DNA of 40,538 nt from Clostridiales bacterium (GCA_003452395.1 DMOI01000021.1:1-40538), one strand, 5' to 3'; shown: positions 7,158 to 15,116, counted from the first letter of the stretch. Numbers and translations: made by a program. The notes: generated by a model from the letters alone, not told the origin.

Positions 7158-8134
7158 ATGCTCCAGTTCTCTAACGGGCTGTGTTTTATATATTTTTTGC
7201 GTATCTCGTCATTGGTCAAGTCCATATAGCACGTTTCAGTTACCTGTATACTACTATGCCCAAGTATTTTACTAAGTGTATATATATCCCCACCATTGAG
7301 CATGTAGTAGCGGGCAAAATTATTACGGAGTTGATGAGGATGGACTTCCAACCCAACCCTTCTACCAGTATCTTTCAGCTGTTTTTCAAAAGATGTGACT
7401 AATATATGTGTCCCTCTATTCGTAGGAAACAACAATTCACTTTGAACATATCGGTCTTTATAATTCATCCATCTTCGTAGCTTACTCGCCGTTTTAAAGC
7501 TGAAGTACACATTTCTTGGCTTGTTATTTTTCACATTGCGTTTTAAAGTTACTACTCTATTCATCAAATCGATGTCCTCAACCATTAAAGCCAAACATTC
7601 CCCTAGACGACATCCTGTATCCAGTAGTAAAATCGTTACAATTTGATTCCTGTACTCGTAGAACTTTGTATTATCGAATGCCTTGATTAATTGTTTAAAT
7701 TCATCACTTGTAATCGTTGCTTTCATCTTTCTTTCAGCCTTTACATATTCAATTCTCTTTACTGGATTGTTCAGTATTTCATTTTCTTCATAAAGAAAGT
7801 TGATGAAAACCTTGATATTTCTTATGTAATTATTGATTGTGGCAGGGCTAATCTCTTTTTTATAATCTGTTCGCCCTGTTGGATTATTGGTTTTTACATT
7901 CTCGTTACTGCTCCAGATTGTATATTTACCTCTCTCTTTTAGATATTTGATATATTGGCGAATATGCCCTGTTTCTATCTCCTCCGCTTTCTCAACTTTG
8001 AATTGCTCCTTCATGTAAAGAATAAATAATTTTAGCGTCTGCTCATAGCTCTTCATTGTACCCTTGCTTAAGTTCTTGCTTGTGCAATACAGCATGAAAT
8101 TGTCTATCTTAAATTCTAAATTATTCATAAACAA
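7154..8134 (-). CDS. Tyrosine recombinase/integrase (XerC/D-like)
   Basis: 326 residues. An N-terminal SAM-like core-binding domain spans about residues 5-115, with a catalytic domain from about 140. The catalytic residues are present: R176 (TGCRLGE), H267 and R270 (HPHQLR), H293 (LGHSS) and the nucleophile Y303 (ETCYMDL). The enzyme cuts and rejoins DNA at short core sites. The gene sits 20 bp from a pair of direct repeats and 70 bp from the spo0A-tail repeat, which should be its target. Start: a TTG at 8134 stands 7 nt after AGGAG, while the first ATG (8128) is 13 nt away, so TTG is plausible. It probably drives integration of, or inversion within, the island. Confidence 0.95.
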   Translation of the reverse strand: MFMNNLEFKIDNFMLYCTSKNLSKGTMKSYEQTLKLFILYMKEQFKVEKAEEIETGHIRQYIKYLKERGKYTIWSSNENVKTNNPTGRTDYKKEISPATINNYIRNIKVFINFLYEENEILNNPVKRIEYVKAERKMKATITSDEFKQLIKAFDNTKFYEYRNQIVTILLLDTGCRLGECLALMVEDIDLMNRVVTLKRNVKNNKPRNVYFSFKTASKLRRWMNYKDRYVQSELLFPTNRGTHILVTSFEKQLKDTGRRVGLEVHPHQLRNNFARYYMLNGGDIYTLSKILGHSSIQVTETCYMDLTNDEIRKKYIKHSPLENWSI

Positions 8135-8188
8135 AAAACATCTCCTTTCTACTACTCTAGTTTTACAAAATCTAAAGCAATAAATCAG

Positions 8189-8228
8189 AAATGTTTATCG
8201 GTTTATCTCGAAAATGTTTATCGGCTTA
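8189..8228. repeat. Direct repeats, candidate recombinase-binding sites
   Basis: Two 17-bp copies of AAATGTTTATCGG[T/C]TTA, at 8189-8205 and 8212-8228, differ at one base and lie about two helical turns apart (23 bp start to start). The first copy lies outside the 137-bp repeat and the second inside it. The left end of the island has only one copy. The spacing and position beside the recombinase suit arm-type or core sites. Confidence 0.5.
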
Positions 8229-8342
8229 TTTGATAGTTTATAGGTTTACAACAAACTACTAAAATGTACCTCAAACCCTTGTCTAGCTAGCCTTCAACTC
8301 AAGTCTAAGCTTATCCGAAATGAGTGCAATAAATTCGCTATT
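8206..8342 (-). repeat. Right inverted repeat: true 3' end of spo0A plus 77 bp
   Basis: It matches 2138-2274 in inverted orientation at 136 of 137 positions. It includes the spo0A stop codon and is functional coding sequence here, so the native gene end is one arm of the repeat. Similarity stops abruptly at both edges. Confidence 0.95.
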
Positions 8343-9077
8343 CGTCGGTTTCCCTTTTCTATGATTCACTGTATATCCAAATAACTTGTCTATATAATCT
8401 GTGCTTCCTCTTTCCCATGCTACTTCTATAGCATGTCGTATAGCACGTTCTACTCTACTTGGTGTAGTATTATATTTTTTAGCTATTGTTGGGTATAATT
8501 CTTTTGTGATGTAATCTAGTATTTCCATATTTTCTACCGACATCATTATTGAGTCACGAAGATATTGATATCCTTTTATATGAGCAGGAACTCCTATTTC
8601 GTGGATTATTGTAGTTACTTCTGTTTCCAAGTCCCTATTTACATTGCGTTCTTTTTTTAGGAGGGTTCCTCCTCCGTTTTCTCTTACATAGATATTATCA
8701 TCATCTATTTCTCTTATCCTTGTTACTAATGCTTCAATATCAAATGGTTTTATTATATAATATTCTGCACCCAAGTTTAAAGATTTACTAGTTATTTTTT
8801 CTTGACCCACTGCTGAAAGCATAATGATTGTAGGTTTTTTTTCAAGTTTTATCTCATTTAATTTTTCTAAGACACCTATCCCATCTAGATGTGGCATTAT
8901 AACATCTAGAATAACAACATCTGGTTTCTTAGTTTTTATTAGTTCAATAGCCTCAAGTCCATTATGTCCTACACCTGTTATTTGCATATCAGGTTGTTTT
9001 TTAAAATAATCCTGTAAAATTTGACAGAAATCTAGATTGTCATCCACTATAACAATCTGAGTAAGCTTTTTTTCCAT
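8283..9077 (-). CDS. spo0A: Spo0A, master response regulator of sporulation
   Basis: 264 residues, the usual Spo0A length. The receiver domain occupies residues 5-125 with the acidic pair D12/D13, phosphorylatable D58 (VILDVIMP) and the conserved Lys of IIKPFD. A Spo0A-type DNA-binding domain follows from about residue 150, with the recognition region PSRVERAIRHAIEVAW. Phosphorylated Spo0A binds 0A boxes and switches cells into sporulation. The protein ends in LELKAS; the island's copy of the tail would encode LELKVS. Start: ATG at 9077 with AGGAGG 8 nt upstream. The gene lies downstream of spoIVB as is usual in Firmicutes, and its downstream neighbour is the recombinase island. Confidence 0.98.
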   Translation of the reverse strand: MEKKLTQIVIVDDNLDFCQILQDYFKKQPDMQITGVGHNGLEAIELIKTKKPDVVILDVIMPHLDGIGVLEKLNEIKLEKKPTIIMLSAVGQEKITSKSLNLGAEYYIIKPFDIEALVTRIREIDDDNIYVRENGGGTLLKKERNVNRDLETEVTTIIHEIGVPAHIKGYQYLRDSIMMSVENMEILDYITKELYPTIAKKYNTTPSRVERAIRHAIEVAWERGSTDYIDKLFGYTVNHRKGKPTNSEFIALISDKLRLELKAS

Positions 9078-9158
9078 TTTAAAATCCTCCTTATCATTTG
9101 TATTTTAGTATTGTGTAGTATTTTTATAATAAAATGTAAAAATTTTACTATAAAAACA

Positions 9159-9187
9159 ATTATAAGTTTTTATTATTATAAAGTCAA
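9159..9187 (-). promoter_or_regulatory. Sigma-A promoter of spo0A
   Basis: On the minus strand TTGACT (9182-9187), a 17-bp spacer and TATAAT (9159-9164), about 80 bp before the start codon, between spoIVB and spo0A. This would give spo0A a vegetative promoter of its own. I saw no clear 0A box beside it. Confidence 0.6.
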
Positions 9188-9215
9188 TAGTTTTTTTAAA
9201 CTTTTTTGTTTTTTG

Positions 9216-10487
9216 TTATATATTTTTTTCTTCTTTTAACATATTTTCAATAAAAATACCATATCCTTTGCCAGGATCATTAACAAAAACATGTGTTACA
9301 GCCCCTATTATCTTATCATTTTGAATTATTGGGCTACCACTCATACCTTGTATGATTCCATTTGTTGTATCAAGAAGTTTTTTATCCGTTATTTTTAATA
9401 TTACACCTTTAGCAATATCATAATTCAGAGTATTTATTCTTTCTATCTCTACTTCATATTTTTCAGTACCTTTACCTAGTATATCACTGTATATATATGC
9501 TTTACCTGTTTTTATTTCTTCTTTCAATGCTATATTAAATTCACTATTTTCTATTAAATCTTTATTTTCATCTTTTAGTTTTCCAAATATTCCATATTCA
9601 GTGTTTTTTGTTACACTGCCAAAATTTGTTTTTAATGTATCTATTATTATTCCCATCAGCTCACCTGGAGTTCCTTTTTCACCTTTTTTTATGCAGCTTA
9701 TATTGGCTTTAAGAAGTTTCCCCGATTTTACAGTCATAAGATCGTTTGTATCTACATCCAATATTCCATGTCCAAGTGCTCCATAATATCCTGTAGATGG
9801 GTTATAATATGTTATTGTCCCAATTCCTTGTGTGCTATCTCTAACCCAAATCCCTATTTTATACTCATCATCTTCATTACTCATTATTGGATAAATTTTT
9901 TCATATAATATATTACCTTTTCTATTTATTTTTAATTTTATTTCTTTACCATCTTCTTGTACAATCTTAGTAAGTAGATTTTTATCAGTTATTTCTGTAT
10001 CATTTGCCTCAAGAATTAAATCCCCTGTTTTTAATACTCCTTTACTTGGTTCATATATTTTACCATCTTTTCCATTTACATATCCTGTACCCAGAACCAT
10101 TATACCATCAGTAAATATCCTTATACCCATCACCTTACCAACGGGAATGAGTTTTTGATTGGGTATAGTGTCAATCTTAGCTTTCTTTAGTGATACACCA
10201 AATACATTAAAATCTATATCACTTATATTTTTGTCTACAAATCTTAGGCTAAATGGCTGTTTTAAATCAATACTTATTTCGCTTTCCTTTACCTTTTCAT
10301 TATTTAAATACATTACACCTTTTTTTTCAGAATTAATTTTTGCTTCTATTGGTAAGTTAAAACTAAAAAGATGTTTTTCCCCTTCTATAATATTTATTTC
10401 TTCTGGAAGATAAATATAAATAGAAGTAAATATTATGGCAATACAAAAAAATAATGAAAATAAAATTTTAAAAAGTTTTTTTTCCAC
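9216..10487 (-). CDS. spoIVB: SpoIVB serine peptidase (S55), sporulation signalling
   Basis: About 423 residues. One N-terminal membrane anchor (KILFSLFFCIAIIFTSIYIY) is followed by a PDZ domain at about 120-200 and an S55 peptidase domain with its catalytic His in GALGHGI and catalytic Ser in GMSGSPI. In sporulating Firmicutes it is made in the forespore, acts in the intermembrane space and cleaves SpoIVFA to release pro-sigma-K processing. Start: a GTG at 10487 has GGTGG 5 nt upstream; another in-frame GTG at 10496 has its ribosome site too close. Normally recN and argR lie upstream; here a DUF378 gene takes that place. Confidence 0.96.
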   Translation of the reverse strand: MEKKLFKILFSLFFCIAIIFTSIYIYLPEEINIIEGEKHLFSFNLPIEAKINSEKKGVMYLNNEKVKESEISIDLKQPFSLRFVDKNISDIDFNVFGVSLKKAKIDTIPNQKLIPVGKVMGIRIFTDGIMVLGTGYVNGKDGKIYEPSKGVLKTGDLILEANDTEITDKNLLTKIVQEDGKEIKLKINRKGNILYEKIYPIMSNEDDEYKIGIWVRDSTQGIGTITYYNPSTGYYGALGHGILDVDTNDLMTVKSGKLLKANISCIKKGEKGTPGELMGIIIDTLKTNFGSVTKNTEYGIFGKLKDENKDLIENSEFNIALKEEIKTGKAYIYSDILGKGTEKYEVEIERINTLNYDIAKGVILKITDKKLLDTTNGIIQGMSGSPIIQNDKIIGAVTHVFVNDPGKGYGIFIENMLKEEKNI

Positions 10488-10509
10488 GCTTCCCACCTTC
10501 CCTACTACA

Positions 10510-10540
10510 ATTGAAAGTTGAAAATTGAAAGTTGAAAGTT
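10510..10540. repeat. TTGAAAG-type simple dispersed repeat
   Basis: Several head-to-tail copies of ATTGAAAGTTGA. Related stretches occur at 10998-11022, 13384-13404 and 24864-24898, each at the border of a gene. Confidence 0.6.
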
Positions 10541-10567
10541 AAAAAAATTTATTTTTGCTAAAATTTT

Positions 10568-10598
10568 GGCGTAACGTTTGCAATTTAAACGCTACGCC
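10568..10598. terminator. Imperfect hairpin between DUF378 and spoIVB
   Basis: GGCGTAACGTTT pairs with AAACGCTACGCC with one mismatch and a 7-nt loop. On the minus strand it follows the DUF378 gene, but the T-rich stretch is displaced, so terminator function is uncertain. Confidence 0.4.
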
Positions 10599-10645
10599 TA
10601 ATCAATTAACTGTTATTCTTTAATTTTCTGTTTTCAATTTACAAT

Positions 10646-10870
10646 TTATTCGATCCCCCGTGCTCGCTCTCGGATTCCATCGAAAAAAGTTAGTCCATAA
10701 ATACCTGATATACCTACTATACCATATATCAGCCTACTTAAAGTGGAGTCTGCTCCTCCAAACAATGTAGCAACTATATCTAAATTTAAAAAAGCTATAA
10801 GTCCCCAATTGAGCGCTCCTACTATAACAAATAGCAATGCAAGCCAATCAATAACCCTTGCTGTTCTCAT
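10646..10870 (-). CDS. DUF378 (YuzA-like) small membrane protein
   Basis: 74 residues with two hydrophobic segments and the DUF378 signature IDWLALLFVIVGALNWGL near the N terminus, then IYGIVGISGIYGLTFF. The function of the family is unknown; it is common in Gram-positive bacteria. Start: ATG at 10870 with GGGAGG 5 nt upstream; a longer frame from a TTG at 10888 would read through the ribosome site itself. It stands where spoIIIAF-AH and about a dozen further genes would be expected between spoIIIAE and spoIVB. Confidence 0.92.
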   Translation of the reverse strand: MRTARVIDWLALLFVIVGALNWGLIAFLNLDIVATLFGGADSTLSRLIYGIVGISGIYGLTFFDGIRERARGIE

Positions 10871-11025
10871 AATAGCCTCCCAACTCAAAATTTTGAGTTA
10901 ATTTATTTTTTGTGAAGCGAATCATTTAACTTCAATATTATTATACCTCGATATATCTTTAATATTCTCCCTACATTTTGGCATTAGATATTTTAATTTT
11001 CAGCTTTCATCTTTCAATTGTCCTG

Positions 11026-12159
11026 TCAGCTTCCTACCGTAATAAGTATGGCAATAGATATTACAAAGCTAAGACCAACAGCCAGAACACAGGCGAAAAC
11101 CACTCCTATATTATTTGCAAATTCTGAAAAACATTTTACAATCCTAGTTTCTGCTATAGGCTGCATTATAGCGGCTACAAGTTTATATGTTATTATAACT
11201 GCCAAAATTTTCAAAAGTGGAATAAAACAAATAATGATTAATCCTATTACAGCTACTATACCAACCGAGTTTTTAATAAGTACAGTACAATTTATAAAAG
11301 TATCAACTGCACTGTTCATTACATCTCCAAGCACTGGAACTACAGTTTTTGTTGTGAGTGCGACACCTTTCTTTGTTATACCATCTAAAACAGGCGCAGT
11401 AAACCTTTGAATAGCTGATAATCCCAAGAAAATCATTACCATACCTTTTAATCCCCACATTACAGATTTTCTCATTAAATCTGTTAATTCCTTTAATATT
11501 TCTTTTTCTGATAAAAAGTTTATAATTTGTAATATACTAAGATATGTAACCACAGGTAAAAACATGGTCTTTACAAGAATGGCAATATAATTTATACTTG
11601 CAAATATTACAGCATTTGCAGTGGTTGCCGTTGTTATATTGCCAGTGGTAAATATCGTTGATATAAAAACAGGTATTATTACCTTCATTAGTGATAAAAT
11701 ATTATCTATAGTCATCGTTGCAACATCAATAGTTATTTTAAAAGTTTTAATTACAGAAATTATTATTATAACATAGCATACGTAAAAAGCAGTTTCGGAA
11801 GCTTCTTTATTTTCAAATGAATTAGTCAAATTTTTAATAATAGCACTAAAGATAACTAAAAGTAAAATCTGTGCCATAAGTATAAAATTGCTCTTCACCT
11901 CTTTTATTAGAGCAGTTACACATATATCTACAATATTTTCAATGTTAAAATTAGTTTCTCCTGTTATCAGTTTTTTAACCTCAGCTAAAAAATCAAAGTT
12001 TCCAAGTGCTTCGTTATTATCTTTTATACTTATATCATCTATTTCATGCTGTATTTCACCAAAATTTATATGGTTTAGTTGCTCATCCATTACCTCATTT
12101 GCGTATGCAATATTAGTAAACATAATAAGGTATAAAATTATCAAAAACATTTTTTTCAT
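11026..12159 (-). CDS. spoIIIAE: SpoIIIAE, stage III sporulation membrane protein
   Basis: About 377 residues with an N-terminal signal-like segment (MKKMFLIILYLIMF) and some seven hydrophobic segments, the layout of SpoIIIAE. It is part of the SpoIIIA-SpoIIQ channel ('feeding tube') between mother cell and forespore and has distant likeness to type III secretion export proteins. Start: ATG at 12159 with AGGAGG 6 nt upstream; a GTG at 12177 would precede the ribosome site. It is the last spoIIIA gene present: no AF, AG or AH follows before the DUF378 gene. Confidence 0.96.
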   Translation of the reverse strand: MKKMFLIILYLIMFTNIAYANEVMDEQLNHINFGEIQHEIDDISIKDNNEALGNFDFLAEVKKLITGETNFNIENIVDICVTALIKEVKSNFILMAQILLLVIFSAIIKNLTNSFENKEASETAFYVCYVIIIISVIKTFKITIDVATMTIDNILSLMKVIIPVFISTIFTTGNITTATTANAVIFASINYIAILVKTMFLPVVTYLSILQIINFLSEKEILKELTDLMRKSVMWGLKGMVMIFLGLSAIQRFTAPVLDGITKKGVALTTKTVVPVLGDVMNSAVDTFINCTVLIKNSVGIVAVIGLIIICFIPLLKILAVIITYKLVAAIMQPIAETRIVKCFSEFANNIGVVFACVLAVGLSFVISIAILITVGS

Positions 12160-12177
12160 AAGTAACCTCCTAAACAC

Positions 12178-12564
12178 CTACACAAAGAAATTCGATACCT
12201 CATCTAAAATTGCTGTTATAATCGGCATTGCTATTAGCATTATTAGTATCTTACCTGCAAATTCAATTTTAGTGGCAAAAGCAGTTTCGCTTGCATCCTT
12301 ACATATTTGACTGCCAAATTCTGAAAGATATGCTATTCCTATTATTTTTAGTATTATTCCTACATATGTACTTGATAAATTTGTTTTGTTTATTATACTT
12401 GTAAATTGCTCCGCAACCGAAGCTAGTTTCATAAAAATGGCAGCAAATACTATAACTCCTATTACTATCCTTATATATGTTCCATATTCTTTATTGTTTT
12501 GACCTAATATCGCGATCATTATCACACCAATAAAGCATATAACTATTATCTGTGTTATCTCCAT
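12178..12564 (-). CDS. spoIIIAD: SpoIIIAD, stage III sporulation membrane protein
   Basis: 128 residues with four hydrophobic stretches and the family pattern SEFGSQICKDASETAFATKIEF in parts around residue 80-100. It belongs to the SpoIIIA channel complex in the outer forespore membrane. Start: ATG with GGAGG 7 nt upstream. It lies between AC and AE in standard operon order, with its stop 18 bp before the AE start codon. Confidence 0.96.
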   Translation of the reverse strand: MEITQIIVICFIGVIMIAILGQNNKEYGTYIRIVIGVIVFAAIFMKLASVAEQFTSIINKTNLSSTYVGIILKIIGIAYLSEFGSQICKDASETAFATKIEFAGKILIMLIAMPIITAILDEVSNFFV

Positions 12565-12593
12565 GTGCGTACCTCCAGCTACATCTTTTCCTT

Positions 12594-12788
12594 CTACAAA
12601 TCAAACAACGTCTGTACTGTATTAAATAAATCACTTATATAATTTATAACCCAGTATAGCACAACAACAAGTCCAGCTAGAGTTACCAGCATAGCTTGCT
12701 CGTCCCTACCCGAGCGACTAAGTACTTGATTTATAACAGTTACTAGTATCCCTACCGCCGCAATTTTAAATATTATTTGCACGTCCAT
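12594..12788 (-). CDS. spoIIIAC: SpoIIIAC, stage III sporulation membrane protein
   Basis: 64 residues, two membrane segments, typical of SpoIIIAC (MDVQIIFKIAAVGILVTV, later LSRSGRDEQA between the segments). It is a small integral subunit of the SpoIIIA complex. Start: ATG with GGAGG upstream. It lies 27 bp after spoIIIAB in reading order. Confidence 0.96.
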   Translation of the reverse strand: MDVQIIFKIAAVGILVTVINQVLSRSGRDEQAMLVTLAGLVVVLYWVINYISDLFNTVQTLFDL

Positions 12789-12814
12789 AATTATAACCTC
12801 CTTCGTATTCTAAC

Positions 12815-13336
12815 TTACAGCATCACTATCGCTACCATCAAACCGACAAGTATGCCCATTCTACTATACAACTTACTGTGTTTTTCGTGGTTTTCTTTGT
12901 GCTTTAATATGATTTCATCTAAGCCTTCTACTAAAAAATCTATATTTCTAAGTTGCTGTTCTTTATCTAAGTAACCTAACGAATTACCAAAAGTTTTTAT
13001 ATGTCTTGCTTCACTTTCATTTATTTTTTCTTTATATAAGAGATCATTAACACCTTTTTCCCATATGTTTTTTAAACTAATACCATCTTTGTTTTGTAGA
13101 TGCTCGTACATATCATAAAAAAACTGCTTTACATATTGATTACTTGCTTTTTCCTGTATATTAAAAAAACTGACCACAATAGTATTTACAGCATAATTTA
13201 TCTCGTTTTTTAACAAACAAAAGCTTTGCCTAATATCCATCAGAAATTCTATCTTATTTTTATGTAATCTCGGTATATAAAATCCCACTCCCGTTGATGT
13301 AACTATAACTATCAACATCCCTATTATCTTAAGCAC
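12815..13336 (-). CDS. spoIIIAB: SpoIIIAB, stage III sporulation protein
   Basis: About 173 residues: an N-terminal membrane segment, a mostly helical soluble domain with FLMDIRQSFCLLKNEINY near residue 35, and a C-terminal hydrophobic end (RMGILVGLMVAIVML). SpoIIIAB resembles type II secretion GspF-like proteins and works with the ATPase SpoIIIAA. Start: GAGGGG lies 8 nt before the GTG at 13336; an earlier GTG at 13345 overlaps that ribosome site. Confidence 0.94.
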   Translation of the reverse strand: MLKIIGMLIVIVTSTGVGFYIPRLHKNKIEFLMDIRQSFCLLKNEINYAVNTIVVSFFNIQEKASNQYVKQFFYDMYEHLQNKDGISLKNIWEKGVNDLLYKEKINESEARHIKTFGNSLGYLDKEQQLRNIDFLVEGLDEIILKHKENHEKHSKLYSRMGILVGLMVAIVML

Positions 13337-13383
13337 ATATTTCACCCCTCACTCACCGCCCCTTTGGGGCATGTTCTTTATCT

Positions 13384-13404
13384 TTCCACTTTCAACTTTC
13401 AACT
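13384..13404. repeat. TTGAAAG-type repeat at the end of spoIIIAA
   Basis: TTCAACTTTCAAC and flanks, the reverse of the stretch at 10510-10540. It runs into the last codons of spoIIIAA. Confidence 0.5.
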
Positions 13405-14346
13405 ATCCCTAACCTCCCACCTCCTGCCTACCACGTTCCATACAGAATCAAGAGTACCTATACCTTTTTTATTACTTAGGAAAACTATCTTTTCAAATGC
13501 TTTTTCATTTATAAGGTCTGCTACATATTTTTTATTTTTTATATCTTCAAGATCAGCCGCGTGTAGGCTACAAATAATCTTTATTCCTGCATTTAGTATA
13601 TCTCTTATTGCCCCTACATCTTCTTCTCCACCTATCTCATCTACAACTACGACATCTGGGGACATCGCTCTAAGTAGTATCCTCATACCCCATACTTTAG
13701 GACATCCATCGAGTACATCCGTCCGAATACCTACATCATTTTGTGGCGTTCCATTAAAACAAGCTGCTATCTCCGAACGTTCATCCACTATTGATACATT
13801 TAACCCCTTAAACTCTAAATACCCATCACTTATTTGTCTCGCCACATCCCTTAGTATAGTAGTTTTACCACATTTAGGTGGTGAAACAATTAAAGTATTA
13901 TAAATCGAGGGACTGTTTAAAATATAGTGTAGTATTTTATCTGCACATCCCGTCATTTGATGCGAAATTCTTATATTTAAGCCGCTTATATTTTTCAAGG
14001 TTTTTATTTTATTATCTTCTATGACAGCCTTACCTACTATCCCTACTCTATGTCCACCTTTTATAGTTATATATCCATTTTTGAGTTCCTCTTCATATGA
14101 ATATAAAGAATACTCACTCATTAGCACAAGCGTATCTGCTATGTCTTTAGGCAATATAATCATTGGCGAAATGCTATCTTTTGAAATTTCACCATGTATA
14201 GATAAAAAATACTCTTCATTATCTATATAGATAATTACAGGCTTATATACACGTAGCCGTATCTCCTGCAACATTTTTCCTTCCAAATTTAAGTTTTGCA
14301 TCCTTTCCCTTAATGAATTGCTAAAAAAATTCATAACTTGATTCAT
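13399..14346 (-). CDS. spoIIIAA: SpoIIIAA, ATPase of the SpoIIIA complex
   Basis: 315 residues. Walker A is SPPKCGKTTIL near residue 155 and Walker B VVVVDEIGGEED near residue 220, as in secretion (VirB11/GspE-like) ATPases. It is thought to power assembly or function of the SpoIIIA channel from the mother cell side. Start: ATG at 14346 with GAGGAG upstream; it is the first gene of the operon. The last residues (GRRWEVRDS) come from repeat-like DNA and differ from what I expect of the family, so the native C terminus may have been replaced. An RNA gene with its own terminator lies directly upstream, so the operon must start from a promoter in 14347-14455 that I could not pin down. Confidence 0.96.
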   Translation of the reverse strand: MNQVMNFFSNSLRERMQNLNLEGKMLQEIRLRVYKPVIIYIDNEEYFLSIHGEISKDSISPMIILPKDIADTLVLMSEYSLYSYEEELKNGYITIKGGHRVGIVGKAVIEDNKIKTLKNISGLNIRISHQMTGCADKILHYILNSPSIYNTLIVSPPKCGKTTILRDVARQISDGYLEFKGLNVSIVDERSEIAACFNGTPQNDVGIRTDVLDGCPKVWGMRILLRAMSPDVVVVDEIGGEEDVGAIRDILNAGIKIICSLHAADLEDIKNKKYVADLINEKAFEKIVFLSNKKGIGTLDSVWNVVGRRWEVRDS

Positions 14347-14455
14347 TTTTTCACTCCTCTTTTGTAAGTTTTAGTTTCAAAATATTATTTATGTTTTTTG
14401 CTTTTTCACCTTCGATACTTCTAATATATCATACGCTCGTCTCTCTTTTTTAGAA

Positions 14456-14753
14456 CAAAAAAACACCATCAAATTTTAATTGTTTCAAATTTGATGGTGT
14501 TTTTTATGGTCGTGCTTTAATATTTAAATAAAAGAGCTCCGCCAAGCCGTCGGAAAAGTATTTGTATCTAATTCCACCTGTTATGGTTGTCTTCCTTTAT
14601 ACGTTGTATGTCCACCCCTTACTCTTTGTGGCGTATACTGTGTATAAAGAGATTAGATTCCCTTTTTGCAATTCTTGCGTTAGGTAGAAAATACTTTTCC
14701 ATTTCGAACTCAGCAGAACTTGTTTTTGTTAAGTTGTTTTTCCTTTTTTCACT
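14456..14753 (-). ncRNA. Unidentified structured RNA (~300 nt) with consensus promoter and strong terminator
   Basis: A perfect promoter at 14760-14788 and a terminator at 14462-14501 bound a transcript of about 300 nt without a credible reading frame. Inside it, GGAAAAGTATTT and AAATACTTTTCC (about 100 nt apart) are perfectly complementary, ATCTAAT pairs with ATTAGAT within that arm, and CTCTTT pairs with AAAGAG near the tip, so the RNA should fold into one long branched hairpin. Strong expression is predicted. I do not recognise 6S RNA, SRP RNA, tmRNA, RNase P RNA or a T-box in it. As it ends 110 bp before spoIIIAA, it could be a terminated leader, but an independent RNA is more likely since spoIIIA is normally under sigma-E. 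Confidence 0.6.
14462..14501 (-). terminator. Strong intrinsic terminator of the ~300-nt RNA
   Basis: A 15-bp perfect stem (AACACCATCAAATTT and its complement) with a 10-nt loop. A-runs and T-runs on both sides make it bidirectional; on the minus strand seven T follow. Confidence 0.9.
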
Positions 14754-14759
14754 ATCCTT

Positions 14760-14788
14760 ATTATACATCAAAGTACAGTTTTTGTCAA
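14760..14788 (-). promoter_or_regulatory. Consensus sigma-A promoter for the ~300-nt RNA
   Basis: TTGACA (14783-14788), exactly 17 bp, TATAAT (14760-14765) on the minus strand: both boxes match consensus exactly. Confidence 0.85.
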
Positions 14789-14868
14789 TATATTTTTGTA
14801 AATTATTTACATTTTGTTTGCAATTTTTGTTACAATTTAGACCCCTTGATAGATACCCTGCCCTTGCT

Positions 14869-14985
14869 TGTCATTGCGAGGAGGGTGTTCTTCCTGACGT
14901 GGCAATCTCATTTTTATTATAAAATTATATTATTACTATTTAAAAAATGAGATTGCTTCGTCGAAAGAACCTTCTCGCAATGACA
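14869..14985. repeat. REP/MITE-like inverted repeat
   Basis: TGTCATTGCGAG at the left edge and CTCGCAATGACA at the right edge are terminal inverted repeats, with further complementarity (GGCAATCTCATTTT against AAAATGAGATTGC) towards an AT-rich centre. This is a short palindromic element of the TGTCATTGCGAG type seen scattered in many bacterial genomes. It has no coding capacity. Confidence 0.75.
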
Positions 14986-15043
14986 GACTATAGGTTTACT
15001 TGATAGTGTCTGAACGTAACCAACTTTTTAATACCTTCAAACC

Positions 15044-15072
15044 TTGACAAATAGAGGTTTGTGTAGTAATAT
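15044..15072 (+). promoter_or_regulatory. Promoter of the DUF4364 gene
   Basis: TTGACA (15044-15049), 17 bp, TAATAT (15067-15072), 45 bp before the start codon. Confidence 0.6.
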
Positions 15073-15116
15073 ATATACTATATATTACTATCAATCTAAG
15101 CATCGGGGGTGTATCT

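Larger units (their letters stand above)
2138..8342. mobile_element. Recombinase-bearing genomic island bounded by inverted spo0A-tail repeats
   Basis: The segment begins and ends with 137-bp inverted repeats that differ at one base. It contains a tyrosine recombinase right beside the spo0A end, a small gene overlapping it, and cargo unrelated to sporulation. An integrase next to a gene whose 3' end is duplicated is the mark of a site-specific integrating element. A normal integrated element, however, has DIRECT att repeats; here they are inverted, so this is either an invertible segment or an element rearranged after insertion. The exact limits and present mobility are inferred. Confidence 0.5.

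Noticed and set aside
2138..8342. Ordinary attL/attR pair
   Set aside because: The two copies are inverted; simple integration gives direct repeats.
14510..14750. T-box or other known leader upstream of spoIIIAA
   Set aside because: The T-box core sequence is missing and the downstream gene is neither a tRNA synthetase nor an amino-acid gene.
14587..14922. Plus-strand reading frame of about 110 codons
   Set aside because: It runs antisense through the predicted RNA gene and its promoter and into the palindromic repeat, with no ribosome site.
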